A stretch of 64,000 bases of DNA from an uncultured Fretibacterium sp. (GCA_946186205.1 CAMHMH010000001.1:434001-498000), one strand, 5' to 3'. Positions 34,604-44,474 are shown, numbered from the stretch's first letter. Program-made: numbers and translations. The notes: generated from the letters alone by a model not told the origin.

Positions 34604-36520
34604 TTAATCGAGTCCGTAACGCTTCTTGATTTCGTCATATCTTCGCTGTGCTTCGGCTTTGGCTTCACGGGCTTCGGAGGGTGAGACTTTTGCGGAGCTG
34701 AACCAGCCTTTTTTTTCCAGTTCCAGCAGTCTGTCATGTGCAGGATAAAACCCGCTTAGACTTGCGAGGAAGTACCACATGTACGCGGTTTTGTAGTTCT
34801 GCTTTACTCCGTAGCCGTTTTTGTACATATACCCTAGATTGTATTGCGCCGAAGCATAACCTTGTTCAGCGGCTTTGCGATACCATTTCACGGCCTCCGC
34901 GTTATCCTGCGCTACTCCTTCTCCCTTGTAGTACATATATCCCAGACTGTGTTGCGCCAGAGCATCTCCCTGTTCAGCGGCTTTGCGATACCACTTCACG
35001 GCTTCTGCGTTGTCCTCCTTCACGCCACAGCCTATGTAGTACATAACCCCCAGCCTGTATTGTGCATAAGCATTCCCCTGTTCAGCGGCCTTGCGCCACC
35101 AATTTACGGCCTCTGCGTCATCATGCTTCACTCCGTAACCCCTGTGAAACATAACACCTAAAAGGTATTGAGCTGACGGCACTTGTTTTTCCGCGTACAA
35201 TTCTAGCAATGGCTTCATTGCAGCAAACGCCTGATTGCCTGCTTCCTTATTTCTGTCGTATAGAGATCGCATTTTTTCGGCAAACATTTCAGCTTTAAGA
35301 TGATTATTTTTCATCGCATTCACAAGAACAAGCGCGAAAAAAACTGCTGGATTTTCGAGAGCCTCCTCCGCTTCGTTCTCCCTGCCCTCAAAATATGCTG
35401 TCAACACCTTCGCAAGCTGTTTGTCCTTCATTTGATGTGTTAGTTTCCCGAACGTTGAGTTTTTCACCTGTGTGGCAATGTCTGAAGACAGCGTTTTAGG
35501 ATTCAATTCCCCCGCTTTGAGCTGATTCAGAATTGGACCGCTAACGTCAGCTCCGTAACCGAAATCAACATTGGCCTCTACAATCTCAATCCCTTTGTCT
35601 TTCTCGCCAAGCACGAAATACGCAACGCCCGCAAAAAGTCTATTCGCCCAGTCATCACGCGGAGTGTTCTCCGTCATCGCTTCAAGAAGATTAATAGCCC
35701 TGCGCTTTTCACCGTCCGAAAGATTCCCGCCTTTAACGATTTCCGACAGCCCGAACTTTAACGCCTCGACCTTGTACGGATCCTGACGCAATACAGGCCG
35801 CCACACCTCATTGAAACGCTCAAAGCATGAATGAGCCTCGCTGTTTTCGCCGAGTTCCTGAGCAGTTTTCCCCCTGTACAGCCAGTAAGGAGGGTAAACC
35901 TGAAAATCTCTCTCAAGCGCATGTAACATTCGGAGTCGTTTTGCGTTGTCTTGTTCGTTCACGGCCTTGTAGAAATCATCAAGCGTCCTCTGAACAAGCC
36001 GATAGCTGTCTGATAAGCCATATTGACGCAAGAGATTCCATGACGAATTAAGCAGGCGTTCCTGAATCGCGTTGCAGTCGGTTATGTCTTCTTTCGTGAG
36101 CTGCCATAATTCACCGCTGAGTCCTTCCGCAAACTCAGAGCGTGAATACTTGTACGAAAAATATGATGACATGCACGAAACCGCAAGCCCTCCGACAAGA
36201 GTCAATATGCTTCTGCCTGAACTCTTAATGCCGCCTAATGTACTCTTCAGCAATTTCTGCTCCATTCGGTCATAACGTCCGCGCAAAAATTCTCTGTCAT
36301 CTTCGCGGAGTCTCTTGCGTGAGGTTATCCCCAGCAAATCACGGTAAAGCATAGTCATATCTTTATCGCTCTCAATATTTCCTAAGCTGAGATTGTTTAT
36401 GACGTTCTGATATTCCTGCTCAAGAACGATTCTGTCTTCCGTTGAAAGAATCCTGTTTACCGAAACTATAGCCATGTTAAGAGCTAACATTGTGTGCTGC
36501 GGATCGTAAATTTCATTCAT
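34604..36520 (-). CDS. Membrane-anchored Sel1 repeat protein
   Basis: 638 residues. A charged N-terminal ~100 residues, one hydrophobic helix (about 103-121, ILTLVGGLAVSCMSSYF), a TPR-like helical middle, and four Sel1 repeats (about 455-595; GVKHDDAEAVNWWRKAAEQG type). Sel1 repeats mediate protein contacts. SD GGAGG precedes ATG 36520. It lies on the opposite strand between leuA and leuC, separating genes that are normally adjacent. The C-terminal repeats resemble those of the TIR protein at 62043. Confidence 0.85.
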   Translation of the reverse strand: MNEIYDPQHTMLALNMAIVSVNRILSTEDRIVLEQEYQNVINNLSLGNIESDKDMTMLYRDLLGITSRKRLREDDREFLRGRYDRMEQKLLKSTLGGIKSSGRSILTLVGGLAVSCMSSYFSYKYSRSEFAEGLSGELWQLTKEDITDCNAIQERLLNSSWNLLRQYGLSDSYRLVQRTLDDFYKAVNEQDNAKRLRMLHALERDFQVYPPYWLYRGKTAQELGENSEAHSCFERFNEVWRPVLRQDPYKVEALKFGLSEIVKGGNLSDGEKRRAINLLEAMTENTPRDDWANRLFAGVAYFVLGEKDKGIEIVEANVDFGYGADVSGPILNQLKAGELNPKTLSSDIATQVKNSTFGKLTHQMKDKQLAKVLTAYFEGRENEAEEALENPAVFFALVLVNAMKNNHLKAEMFAEKMRSLYDRNKEAGNQAFAAMKPLLELYAEKQVPSAQYLLGVMFHRGYGVKHDDAEAVNWWRKAAEQGNAYAQYRLGVMYYIGCGVKEDNAEAVKWYRKAAEQGDALAQHSLGYMYYKGEGVAQDNAEAVKWYRKAAEQGYASAQYNLGYMYKNGYGVKQNYKTAYMWYFLASLSGFYPAHDRLLELEKKGWFSSAKVSPSEAREAKAEAQRRYDEIKKRYGLD

Positions 36521-36619
36521 TGCCTCGCCTCCATATTATTAATGATTAAAGCGGATAAATAATATTATCTCATCTGTTGTAGAATAGAAAAAATTTTCTC
36601 TAATGGGGGGTAATAATCA

Positions 36620-37882
36620 ATGGGAATGACAATGACGCAGAAAATACTTGCCGACCATGCCGGACTCGATGAGGTTCACGCGGGTCAGCTCATTCAGGCA
36701 AAACTTGATCTCGTTCTCGGCAATGACATCACATCACCCGTCGCGATTAACGAGTTCGAGTCAGCAGGCTTCAGCAAAATTTTTGACCCTGAGAAAATCG
36801 TTCTCGTTATGGATCACTTTGTCCCGAACAAGGACATAAAATCGGCGACTCAGTGCAAGCAGTGCAGAATGTTCGCGAAAAGATTCGGACTCACTCACTA
36901 CTACGATGTCGGGACAATGGGAATCGAACACGCGCTTTTGCCCGAACAGGGACTCGTTGCACCCGGCGATGCTGTTATCGGCGCGGACTCACACACATGC
37001 ACTTACGGCGCGTTAGGTGCGTTCTCGACGGGAGTCGGATCTACTGACATGGGCGCGGCAATGTCGGCGGGCTATACGTGGTTCAAAGTTCCTTCTGCGA
37101 TTCGCGTGAATGTTACGGGGAAAAAGCAGCCTTATGTTTCAGGGAAGGACGTAATATTAACTCTCATCGGGAAAATTGGAGTCGACGGTGCGTTATACAA
37201 GTCGCTTGAGTTTTCGGGGGACGGCCTCAAAGAGCTTGCTATGGCCGACAGACTCACAATCTCAAACATGGCGATAGAAGCAGGAGCTAAGAACGGAATT
37301 TTCCCGGTTGACAGCATTACACGAAAATACATTGAAGGACGTGTGAAGCATGACTGGAGCATTTACTACGCTGACAATGACGCGGAATATGACTCAGTAA
37401 TCGAGCTTAATCTTGATGAGATTGACTGCACTGTGGCATATCCTCATCTCCCGGAGAACGCTCACCCAGCCCGTGAAGGAAGCGACATCAACATAGATCA
37501 GATAGTCATAGGCTCATGCACAAACGGAAAAATTGAGGACATGGAAGCCGCCGCAAAAATCTTCAGGGGTAAGCATCTTGCTGACGGCGTGAGGGGCATA
37601 ATCATTCCTGCGACGATGGCAATTTACCGAGAGTGCATGAAGCGGGGATTTACGGATATATTTCTTGATGCCGGCTGTGTAGTGTCGACTCCTACTTGCG
37701 GGCCATGCCTGGGTGGTTACATGGGCATACTTGCAGAGGGTGAACGCTGCGTATCAACAACAAACCGTAACTTTGTCGGCAGAATGGGACATGTGAAGAG
37801 CGAAGTATATTTAGCGTCTCCTGCTGTTGCGGCCGCGTCAGGCATAACAGGACACATTTCACACCCTGAGGAGGTAATGTAA
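36620..37882 (+). CDS. leuC: 3-isopropylmalate dehydratase large subunit
   Basis: Aconitase-family subunit with a 4Fe-4S cluster; isomerises 2- to 3-isopropylmalate with LeuD. Motifs: [33 protein letters not shown] and [13 protein letters not shown] carrying the three cluster Cys. 420 residues, the short (LeuC2/homoaconitase-like) type. G-rich SD (six G) 12 bases before ATG 36620. leuD begins right after the stop. Confidence 0.95.
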   Translation: MGMTMTQKILADHAGLDEVHAGQLIQAKLDLVLGNDITSPVAINEFESAGFSKIFDPEKIVLVMDHFVPNKDIKSATQCKQCRMFAKRFGLTHYYDVGTMGIEHALLPEQGLVAPGDAVIGADSHTCTYGALGAFSTGVGSTDMGAAMSAGYTWFKVPSAIRVNVTGKKQPYVSGKDVILTLIGKIGVDGALYKSLEFSGDGLKELAMADRLTISNMAIEAGAKNGIFPVDSITRKYIEGRVKHDWSIYYADNDAEYDSVIELNLDEIDCTVAYPHLPENAHPAREGSDINIDQIVIGSCTNGKIEDMEAAAKIFRGKHLADGVRGIIIPATMAIYRECMKRGFTDIFLDAGCVVSTPTCGPCLGGYMGILAEGERCVSTTNRNFVGRMGHVKSEVYLASPAVAAASGITGHISHPEEVM

Positions 37883-38365
37883 ATGTCAATCGCGCACAAA
37901 TACGGCGACCACGTAGACACTGACGTAATAATCCCCGCGCGCTACCTCGCAAGCCAGGACGAAAAAGAATTAGCGTCCCACTGCATGGAGGATATAGACC
38001 CGGACTTCACGCACAAGGTGAAGGAAGGCGACATAATCGTGGCGGGACTCAATTTCGGCTGCGGGTCATCGCGTGAACATGCTCCTGTTGCGATAAAGGC
38101 ATCGGGAATCTCCTGCATGATCGCAAAAAGTTTTGCACGAATCTTTTACCGCAACGCAATCAATATCGGCCTCGCTATTCTCGAATGCCCCGAAGCCGCT
38201 GAAGATATTTCTGACGGGGACGAAGTGAGCGTGAATTTTGACACGGGAATCATCACCAACATCACGAAGAACAAGACGTATCACTCTGAGCCTTTCCCTG
38301 AGTTTATCAGGAAGATGATTGCTGACGGGGGATTAATGGCCTCATTGAAGAAAGCGAATCAGTAA
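37883..38365 (+). CDS. leuD: 3-isopropylmalate dehydratase small subunit
   Basis: 160 residues, matching the short LeuD2 type paired with LeuC2: [59 protein letters not shown] lies within the end of leuC, so translation is coupled. Confidence 0.95.
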   Translation: MSIAHKYGDHVDTDVIIPARYLASQDEKELASHCMEDIDPDFTHKVKEGDIIVAGLNFGCGSSREHAPVAIKASGISCMIAKSFARIFYRNAINIGLAILECPEAAEDISDGDEVSVNFDTGIITNITKNKTYHSEPFPEFIRKMIADGGLMASLKKANQ

Positions 38366-38367
38366 CA

Positions 38368-38406
38368 AAAAAACTCCCTCGGAATTTCTGCCGGGGGAGT
38401 CTATTT
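38368..38406. terminator. Bidirectional terminator between leuD and the ankyrin gene
   Basis: ACTCCCTCGG...CCGGGGGAGT with TATTTT on the plus side and a seven-T run on the minus side. Confidence 0.85.
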
Positions 38407-38426
38407 TGCGTTATTCTGTTTCGTGT

Positions 38427-39281
38427 TTATCTCACGGCATCAAGAAGAATTTTCCTCACTTGTGCATTGCGCTGCTCATCACTCATTATGCGTCTTTTGT
38501 CGCTGCCGTCATAATATTTTACATAATCAATAGCGGTAGCCCCTGTATTACTTCTTGCAAGGACATTAGCACCTAACTTTACGAGAGTTTGTATGACTGC
38601 GGGATTAGGGTTGGAGCTGACTGCCTGCATTAATGCAGTAAGTTTAATATCGTTCTTGTGATTAATGTCTGCTCCGGCTTTTACTAATTTCTCAGTAATT
38701 CTTTCCTGCCAATTTCTTGCCGCAGCATGTATTAGCGCAGTATTCCCGCCAGCGTCAACAGCATTCACATCAGCCCCGTTCTCTATAAGCACATCAATAA
38801 TGTTTCCGCTGTCAGATGAGCTTACATCTCCGGCAGCATACATCAAAACTGTTCTGTCATATTCAGCTCTTGCGTTTACATCTGCTCCTGCATATATGAG
38901 TCTGTAAACAGTGCGTAGGCTTGCATCGCTGAACATTGCAGAGATTAACGGCGTAGCGTTTTTGACGAACTTGTTGCTTCTGCTGTTTACGTCCAATCCG
39001 GCATCAATAAACAGTTGTACGATGTCATCTCCCCAATGATTACGAGCTGCATAATCGAGCATTGTTCCGCCGTCATTGTCTTTGTGGTGAATATCTGCTC
39101 CTGCGTCAATAAGGAGCTGAACAGATTCCAAGTCCAAGTGTTTCGCGGCATGTGCAAGAGTTGAAGTCCCGTACTTGTCCTGAACGTTCACCTTTGCGCC
39201 GAACTTCAGCAAGGGCTTTATATCATCAGCCTTTGTATAGTCATTCTGTACGGCACTGAACAAATCATCCGTTGCGCTCAT
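38427..39281 (-). CDS. Ankyrin repeat protein
   Basis: 284 residues, almost entirely ankyrin repeats (about seven to eight; GADIHHKDNDGGTMLDYAAR, GADVNAVDAGGNTALIHAA). No signal peptide or TM helix, so presumably cytosolic. C-terminus QRNAQVRKILLDAVR caps the array. Six bases after the shorter ankyrin-like gene, so probably one transcript. Lies opposite to leuD and leuB. Ligand unknown. Confidence 0.85.
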   Translation of the reverse strand: MSATDDLFSAVQNDYTKADDIKPLLKFGAKVNVQDKYGTSTLAHAAKHLDLESVQLLIDAGADIHHKDNDGGTMLDYAARNHWGDDIVQLFIDAGLDVNSRSNKFVKNATPLISAMFSDASLRTVYRLIYAGADVNARAEYDRTVLMYAAGDVSSSDSGNIIDVLIENGADVNAVDAGGNTALIHAAARNWQERITEKLVKAGADINHKNDIKLTALMQAVSSNPNPAVIQTLVKLGANVLARSNTGATAIDYVKYYDGSDKRRIMSDEQRNAQVRKILLDAVR

Positions 39282-39287
39282 GAATTA

Positions 39288-39722
39288 TCACGTTCCTTTC
39301 TTCATTGCCTCGTCAAGAATCTTCCTTACCTCATCATTTGCTGCGTAACATATTGCCGTGCGCCCCTCAATATCTTTAGCGTTCACGTCAACACCAAGCT
39401 CAATAATCTTCCTGATGATATATTCGGGGTTATCGTGAAAAACTGCCTGTATCAGAAGCGTAGGGAAATATTCTCCGCCGTACTTCTCAGCTTCAGCATC
39501 AGCAATCACCTTTATGACATCGAATCTGCGTTCAGCGTCTCCGATTCTGCCTGTCATCAAAGCAATGTGCAAAGCTCCCTGCAAGGCCGTAAGCAGCGCA
39601 CCTGTTTCTGAAAATTCTTTGTCAGACTTCAGGCCGTCAATTATGCTCTTCATTTCTCCGGGGGTTGTTGACGGTGAACCTGCTGCCTTGTACAAAACAT
39701 TTGTCTTGTCCCTGAGACTCAT
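39288..39722 (-). CDS. Short ankyrin-like protein
   Basis: 144 residues. The C-terminal half has one to two recognisable ankyrin repeats (YIIRKIIELGVDVNAKDIEG/RTAICYAAND) ending VRKILDEAMKKG, like the neighbour's cap; the N-terminal half is helical and diverged. SD AAGGAAGG precedes ATG 39722. Expected to be driven by the C-tract promoter at 39873-39900. Confidence 0.75.
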   Translation of the reverse strand: MSLRDKTNVLYKAAGSPSTTPGEMKSIIDGLKSDKEFSETGALLTALQGALHIALMTGRIGDAERRFDVIKVIADAEAEKYGGEYFPTLLIQAVFHDNPEYIIRKIIELGVDVNAKDIEGRTAICYAANDEVRKILDEAMKKGT

Positions 39723-39872
39723 AACTTTTTTTCACCTTCCTTACTCACCGCGCACAAGGATAACAATAAACGCACAAATAACACGCGCTTACATCAGCAA
39801 AAATTCCACTGCCCGCAAACGTATCATAAACATGTATTTCTGTTCCTTATGAAATGGAAATTTTCACGGGTA

Positions 39873-39900
39873 ATATTACCATCAAGGGGGGGGGGGGCAA
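39873..39900 (-). promoter_or_regulatory. Candidate promoter containing a 12-base C tract
   Basis: Minus strand: TTGCCC (-35-like, 39900-39895) runs into twelve C (39897-39886), and TAATAT (39878-39873) follows at 16-base spacing inside the palindrome GGTAATATTACC. The -35 is weak, so this is the least certain of the three C-tract promoters. Confidence 0.4.
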
Positions 39901-39980
39901 TAAAACGTTAATTCTACGTAAAACTTGACTCACGTGAAATAATCAACAGCATCACAATTTCACACAAAGGAGACAAGGCC

Positions 39981-41042
39981 ATGAAGAAAATCGCAGTAAT
40001 CCCCGGAGACGGAATCGGCCCTGAAGTTATCGGCGCGACTCTGAAAGTCATCGAGAAAGTTGCACCGAATGCGTTTGAGTTTGAAGAGGTCGCAATGGGA
40101 GGCAATGCCATCGATAAATACGGCGAACCCCTTCCCGCTGAAAGCCTCAAGATTTGCCAGAACGCAGACGCAACATTACTCGGTGCTGTGGGCGGCCCGA
40201 AATGGGATAACGTTCCCCCGGAGATCAGACCCGAACGCGGACTCTTAGGTGTCAGGAAGGGACTCAAAGTCTTTGCGAACATAAGACCCGCGAAAATTTT
40301 TGCCCCGCTCGCCTCCGCTTGTCCCCTCCGAAAGGACATCGCCGAGAAAGGTATCGACTTCATCATAGTGCGCGAACTCACAGGAGGGATATATTTCGGC
40401 AAGCATGAAGCCTTCACGACTCCCGACGGCGAAAAGGCAGCCCGCGATGTAATGGAGTACACAGAGCACGAAATACGCCGCATCGCCCACGTTGGATTCA
40501 AGATGGCAATGAACCGCCGCAAGATTGTTACCTCAGTCGACAAAGCTAACATTCTCACATCGTCAAGATTATGGCGCGAGGTTGTCGAGGACGTTGCGAA
40601 AGAATATCCCGAAGTGAAGCTCAATCATCTTTATGTCGACAACGCTTCAATGCAGCTTATACGAGTCCCGAATGAGTTTGACGTGATTGTCACTGAGAAT
40701 ACTTTCGGCGATATTCTGTCGGACGAGGCGAGTCAGATTGTCGGCTCAATAGGAATGATTCCGAGCGCGAGTCTTGGCGACAACAACCGCGGACTCTATG
40801 AGCCTATTCACGGTTCAGCCCCTGACATTGCCGGGCAGGACAAAGCGAATCCAATCGGAACAATTTTATGTGGTGCTATGATGCTTCGTCATTCGTTCGG
40901 CATGATGAATGAAGCTGACAGAATCGAGAAGGCTGTTGACGATGTGTTGAAGGCAGGATTGCGAACGCCGGACATTTTCACAGAAGGCACAACGTTAATC
41001 ACAGGCTCAAAGATGAGGGACGAAATTATTTCGAGACTCTGA
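39981..41042 (+). CDS. leuB: 3-isopropylmalate dehydrogenase
   Basis: Oxidative decarboxylation of 3-isopropylmalate, 353 residues. IPGDGIGPEVI, VGGPKWDN, RELTGGIYFG, TVDKANIL-type (SVDKANIL), VTENTFGDILSDEASQIVGS and EPIHGSAPDIAGQ are all present. SD AAAGGAG precedes ATG 39981. It stands 1.6 kb after leuD, separated by two opposite-strand ankyrin genes. Confidence 0.96.
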   Translation: MKKIAVIPGDGIGPEVIGATLKVIEKVAPNAFEFEEVAMGGNAIDKYGEPLPAESLKICQNADATLLGAVGGPKWDNVPPEIRPERGLLGVRKGLKVFANIRPAKIFAPLASACPLRKDIAEKGIDFIIVRELTGGIYFGKHEAFTTPDGEKAARDVMEYTEHEIRRIAHVGFKMAMNRRKIVTSVDKANILTSSRLWREVVEDVAKEYPEVKLNHLYVDNASMQLIRVPNEFDVIVTENTFGDILSDEASQIVGSIGMIPSASLGDNNRGLYEPIHGSAPDIAGQDKANPIGTILCGAMMLRHSFGMMNEADRIEKAVDDVLKAGLRTPDIFTEGTTLITGSKMRDEIISRL

Positions 41043-41066
41043 GAATCATTTTGCAGGAAAAATTCT

Positions 41067-41103
41067 GAGGGGCTTTGCGGAAAATTGCAGGGCCTCTTTT
41101 TTT
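41067..41103 (+). terminator. Terminator of leuB
   Basis: GAGGGGCTTTGC...GCAGGGCCTC hairpin followed by eight T. Confidence 0.85.
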
Positions 41104-41194
41104 GTGTTCATGACCCGGCCATGCTCATAAGCATATCATCATCAAACCGCTGTGATAGAATCCATTCATCCGAAACAAGAAGGGAGTCTTACGA

Positions 41195-41719
41195 ATGAGC
41201 TTCAAGAAATTTATTGCCGCAGCTCTCGTGTCATTGTTCACGCTTTGCAGCGCAGGTGAAACTTTTGCTGCTCCTGCCGCAGGTACACGGCGCGAAAACC
41301 GGCCAATGTATGGAGCTTTACTCCGCGAACAGATACGCCGCGACCAGGAACGCAGAGGCCAGATACGCAGTGAACACGAACGCAGAGAGCAGGAACGCCG
41401 CGACCAAATGCGATGGGAGAATGAACGCCGCGCACGTGAAAGACAAGAACGCGAACGCATAGAAGCTGACCGCCGCCACAGAGAACGCCTTGAACGAGAA
41501 CGCTACGAATACGAACGCATGGAACGCGAACGCAGGGAACAGAGAGAACGAGACCGCCAGGAATTACGGCAGCTTGAACGCGAACGCCACGAATACGAAC
41601 GCCGCCAGCGCGACAGAGATTATTACGAACGCGAACGGCTCGAATTTGAGCGCAGAGAAAAACGCAGGCGCAATCAGGAAGCCCTCGATGACTTTTTCCG
41701 CGATCTTTTCAGACAGTAA
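41195..41719 (+). CDS. Exported Arg/Glu-rich single-helix protein
   Basis: 174 residues: signal peptide (1-25, ending ETFA-AP) then ~140 residues almost wholly of Arg and Glu with Asp, Gln and Tyr (RERQERERIEADRRHRER pattern). The i/i+4 spacing of opposite charges predicts a long stable single alpha helix rather than a coiled coil, since hydrophobic heptad positions are missing. No family recognised. SD GGGAG precedes ATG 41195. The SBP gene follows after 21 bases. Confidence 0.75.
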   Translation: MSFKKFIAAALVSLFTLCSAGETFAAPAAGTRRENRPMYGALLREQIRRDQERRGQIRSEHERREQERRDQMRWENERRARERQERERIEADRRHRERLERERYEYERMERERREQRERDRQELRQLERERHEYERRQRDRDYYERERLEFERREKRRRNQEALDDFFRDLFRQ

Positions 41720-41740
41720 TGAAGAAAGGAGAATGAATCA

Positions 41741-42517
41741 ATGAAATCAATCTTTAAGATATGCGCTGTGTTATGCCTCGTGATTCTTGCGTCATGCGAA
41801 TCATTTGCGGCAGTGTCATCAATAAGCGACCTTAAGTCAGCGAAAATCGGAGTGCTTTCCGGGTCAGTCTCAGAATATTTAGCGGCTGAAATCGTGAGCG
41901 GTGATTCGGGAAAAGTTATACCGTTCGGGACAATCGGAGAAATTATTGACGCTCTCAGAAGCAAGGACATTGACGCTTCTGTGATGGACGAGTCCCCCGC
42001 GCGTTACTTTGCTATCGGCAGCAATGAGTTCAGGATTCTTTCTGAGCCTGTAGAGAGCGAGTACTACGCAATAGGATTCAAGAAGGGCAATCCGTTAAGA
42101 AATGAAGTCGACAAAGCACTTGACGCGATTATAGCTGACAAGACTCTTGCTGGGATAATGGCGAAATATCTTGATGACGAGCCAGACCCCGCGAATATCG
42201 ACATGAATCCCGGCGCGAAGAACGGAAAATTGTGGGTAGGGTGCGCGGCTTCATTCCCTCCGTATGAAGAGAGAGTCTCAGACGGCTTTGTGGGAATCGA
42301 CATCGAGATGTGCGCGGCAATCGCAAAGAGGCTCGACAAGGAGCTTGTGATTGTGGATTACAGGTTTGACGCGCTTGCGGAAGCGTTAGAGTCAGGGAAG
42401 ATAGATATGATATGCTCTGCTCTTGCGATAACAGAAGAGAGATTGAAGACGATGGACTTCTCGAAACCCTATGACGCGAATCAGGAAGTTGTTTTAGTGC
42501 TTGCTGACGGGAAATAG
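41741..42517 (+). CDS. Circularly permuted amino-acid-type solute-binding protein (SBP_bac_3)
   Basis: 258 residues with an export signal; LASC at 16-19 could be a lipobox. Residues ~30-145 match the part of SBP_bac_3 that is normally second: DLKSAKIGVLSGS, DIDASVMDESPARY, YYAIGFKKGNPLRNEV and DKTLAGIMAKYL. After a linker, residues ~165-255 match the normal N-terminus: GKLWVGCAASFPPYEE, GFVGIDIEMCAAIAKRL, SGKIDMICSALAITEERLK and MDFSKPYDANQEV. The parts together make one complete two-lobe domain in swapped order. No ABC permease genes adjoin. SD AAAGGAG. Confidence 0.82.
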   Translation: MKSIFKICAVLCLVILASCESFAAVSSISDLKSAKIGVLSGSVSEYLAAEIVSGDSGKVIPFGTIGEIIDALRSKDIDASVMDESPARYFAIGSNEFRILSEPVESEYYAIGFKKGNPLRNEVDKALDAIIADKTLAGIMAKYLDDEPDPANIDMNPGAKNGKLWVGCAASFPPYEERVSDGFVGIDIEMCAAIAKRLDKELVIVDYRFDALAEALESGKIDMICSALAITEERLKTMDFSKPYDANQEVVLVLADGK

Positions 42518-42538
42518 TTACGGTGTAGAAATGACGAA

Positions 42539-42569
42539 CTCCCCCGATTATGAGTCAGGGGAGTTTTTT
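42539..42569 (+). terminator. Terminator after the permuted SBP gene
   Basis: CTCCCC...GGGGAG hairpin followed by six T. Nearly identical (one mismatch) to the terminator at 44475. Confidence 0.88.
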
Positions 42570-42629
42570 CATTGCCGGAAAATCGTTATGATAGAATCTC
42601 AGCTCATATCACCATAAGGAGTCTTAATC

Positions 42630-43708
42630 ATGAGCGGCAAAGACAGCGAGAAATTTATTGACAAAGCAAGCCCGCATACTGTGAAAAAATTTGATCTTGT
42701 AGAAGGTTATATTGAGTCGTGGAAAGAGATATTGCTTCAAACTTCTTCATGCGAGGAATTAATATTCATAGACTGCATGAGCAGCAGCGGCGAGTATACA
42801 GACATTGACGGAAAAACTGTATACGGGACTCCAGTCCGCGCAGATAAACTTCTCAGGAAAGCGGCATCAAGATACACGAACAAAAACATCAGCGTCATCT
42901 TCAACGACAAATCAGCCGGAAAAATTGAGTACTTAAAGACTCTCATTCCTGAATGCAGCGGGAATTATCACGTAAAATTCTACAATGAAGACTGCAATAC
43001 GCTCCTCCACGAATTAAGACATAAAATATGTGGCGCAAATGGCAAACATTATCTTCTGTTCTATGATCCTTACCAGGCAATAATTGACTGGGACGCTTTG
43101 ATGCCATACTTCAATCACTGGGGCGAAGTCATCATAAATCATATGCTTTCGGATTCGATAAGGGCAGTGAGAGAAGCAAAATCCCCTGAGGCCGTGAGCA
43201 AATATGAATCAACTTACGGAGGCACGGAAATAATGAGGCTTGCTGAGTTGAAAATATTATACGTTCACTGAGAAAACAAAGAAGCCGGGGTTACTTCATA
43301 GCGTCATTTCCATTCTTCAATACAAATAACGCGCTTTTGTACGACATCATTCACTGCACCGGGCATGTCAAAGGCTTCGAGCTGTTCAAGGAAACGGCAT
43401 GGAAGATTTTCGGCGGATAGTCATCAAACAAACGCCCGCTCAAAAGTGAAGCTAGACAGGCGGAATTTGCTTTCCCGGATGATGATAATGATTCCGCTGA
43501 TGAGTATTGCTACACTGTTGATGACATAGCGCACTATATTCACGAAAAATTCACAGGCCGCAAGAATGTTCCTTTGTCTGAGATATGGGACTTGCTGGAC
43601 TTTCACCCTGTTTTCCCGTCAGAAGGATTCAGGAATGACATCAAGCAAAGGCTGAAAGAAATTTACGGCGATAAACCATCAGGCAAGACAATAAGTTTTG
43701 AGGCGTAA
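42630..43708 (+). pseudogene. Broken three-Cys-motif partner protein gene (tcmP-like)
   Basis: The first 213 residues read as a TcmP-like protein (IFIDCMSSSGEY; LLFYDPYQAIIDWDALMPYF; WGEVIINHMLSDSIR). The frame closes at 43271, but frame +2 continues with NIIRSLRKQRSRGYFIASFP and KGFELFKETAWKIFGG. Then comes an in-frame TAG (~43420), and the frame runs on open to 43708 (KNVPLSEIWDLLDFHPVFPS). A one-base deletion near 43250 plus one nonsense codon explain this. TcmP families are partnered with three-Cys (Gp37/68-like) proteins, and that partner follows after 2 bases. Confidence 0.75.
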
Positions 43709-43710
43709 AC

Positions 43711-44467
43711 ATGAAACACGTAAAAGGCTACATCAAACGCAAATCAATGCTCTATGTTACGGGCGTTGAGTACGGAAATTACACGATGAATCACGTTCAG
43801 GGATGCGCGCACGGATGCCTGTACCCCTGCTATGCGTTTATGATGAAGAAACGTTTCGGGCAGGTGAAATCCTATGAGGAATGGCTGAGCCCTTATCTTG
43901 TGTCAAATACTCTTGAGCTTCTCGACAGGGAAATACCCCGACTGAAGGACAAAATAGAGTCCGTTCACTTGTGCTTTACGACAGACCCGTTCATGTATGA
44001 GTATGACGAAATAGCCGCAATGAGTCTCGCCGCAATAAAGAAACTCAACATGGCCGGGATAAAATGCACCGTCCTCACAAAAGGAGTCCTTCCTTCCCCG
44101 CTCGCTGGTTTGTCCCTTGAGAATGAATACGGCATAACGCTTGTGTCTCTTGACGAGGGATTCAGGAAAGAGATTGAGCCTTTCTCCGCTCCGTATGATG
44201 AAAGAATTGACGCTCTAAGGAATCTTCACGCAATGGGCTGCCGAACATGGGCCATACCCAACGCCTAATATCATTCAGCAGGACTTAGGGAAGATCCTTG
44301 AGGCCGTATCATTCACTGACAGGATAATTTTCGGGCGTACGAATTACAGCAGGAGAGTCTCATCTTACGAGGGGCATAAAGATTTTTACGCTGAAAGGGC
44401 GAGTGAAGTGATAAGTTTCTGCAATAAACATAACATCGCGTATCACATTAAGAAAGGAACGGCATAA
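43711..44467 (+). pseudogene. Broken three-Cys-motif (Gp37/68-like, radical-SAM-like) gene
   Basis: Starts at ATG 43711 with the Cys cluster GCAHGCLYPCYA and a SPL/radical-SAM-like fold (LCFTTDPFMY; CTVLTKGVLPSP). The frame stops after TWAIPNA at 44268, but another frame continues with PTPNIIQQDLGKILEAVSF and ends IAYHIKKGTA-stop at 44467. An ~11-base deletion at 44250 removing the expected SIEP segment would explain it. With tcmP, both members of the pair are disrupted, so the module is decayed or switched off. Confidence 0.72.
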
Positions 44468-44474
44468 ACGAAAG

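Noticed and set aside
36605-36611. Six-G run before leuC as a fourth phase-variable tract
   Set aside because: Short, and positioned as the SD of leuC rather than in a promoter spacer.
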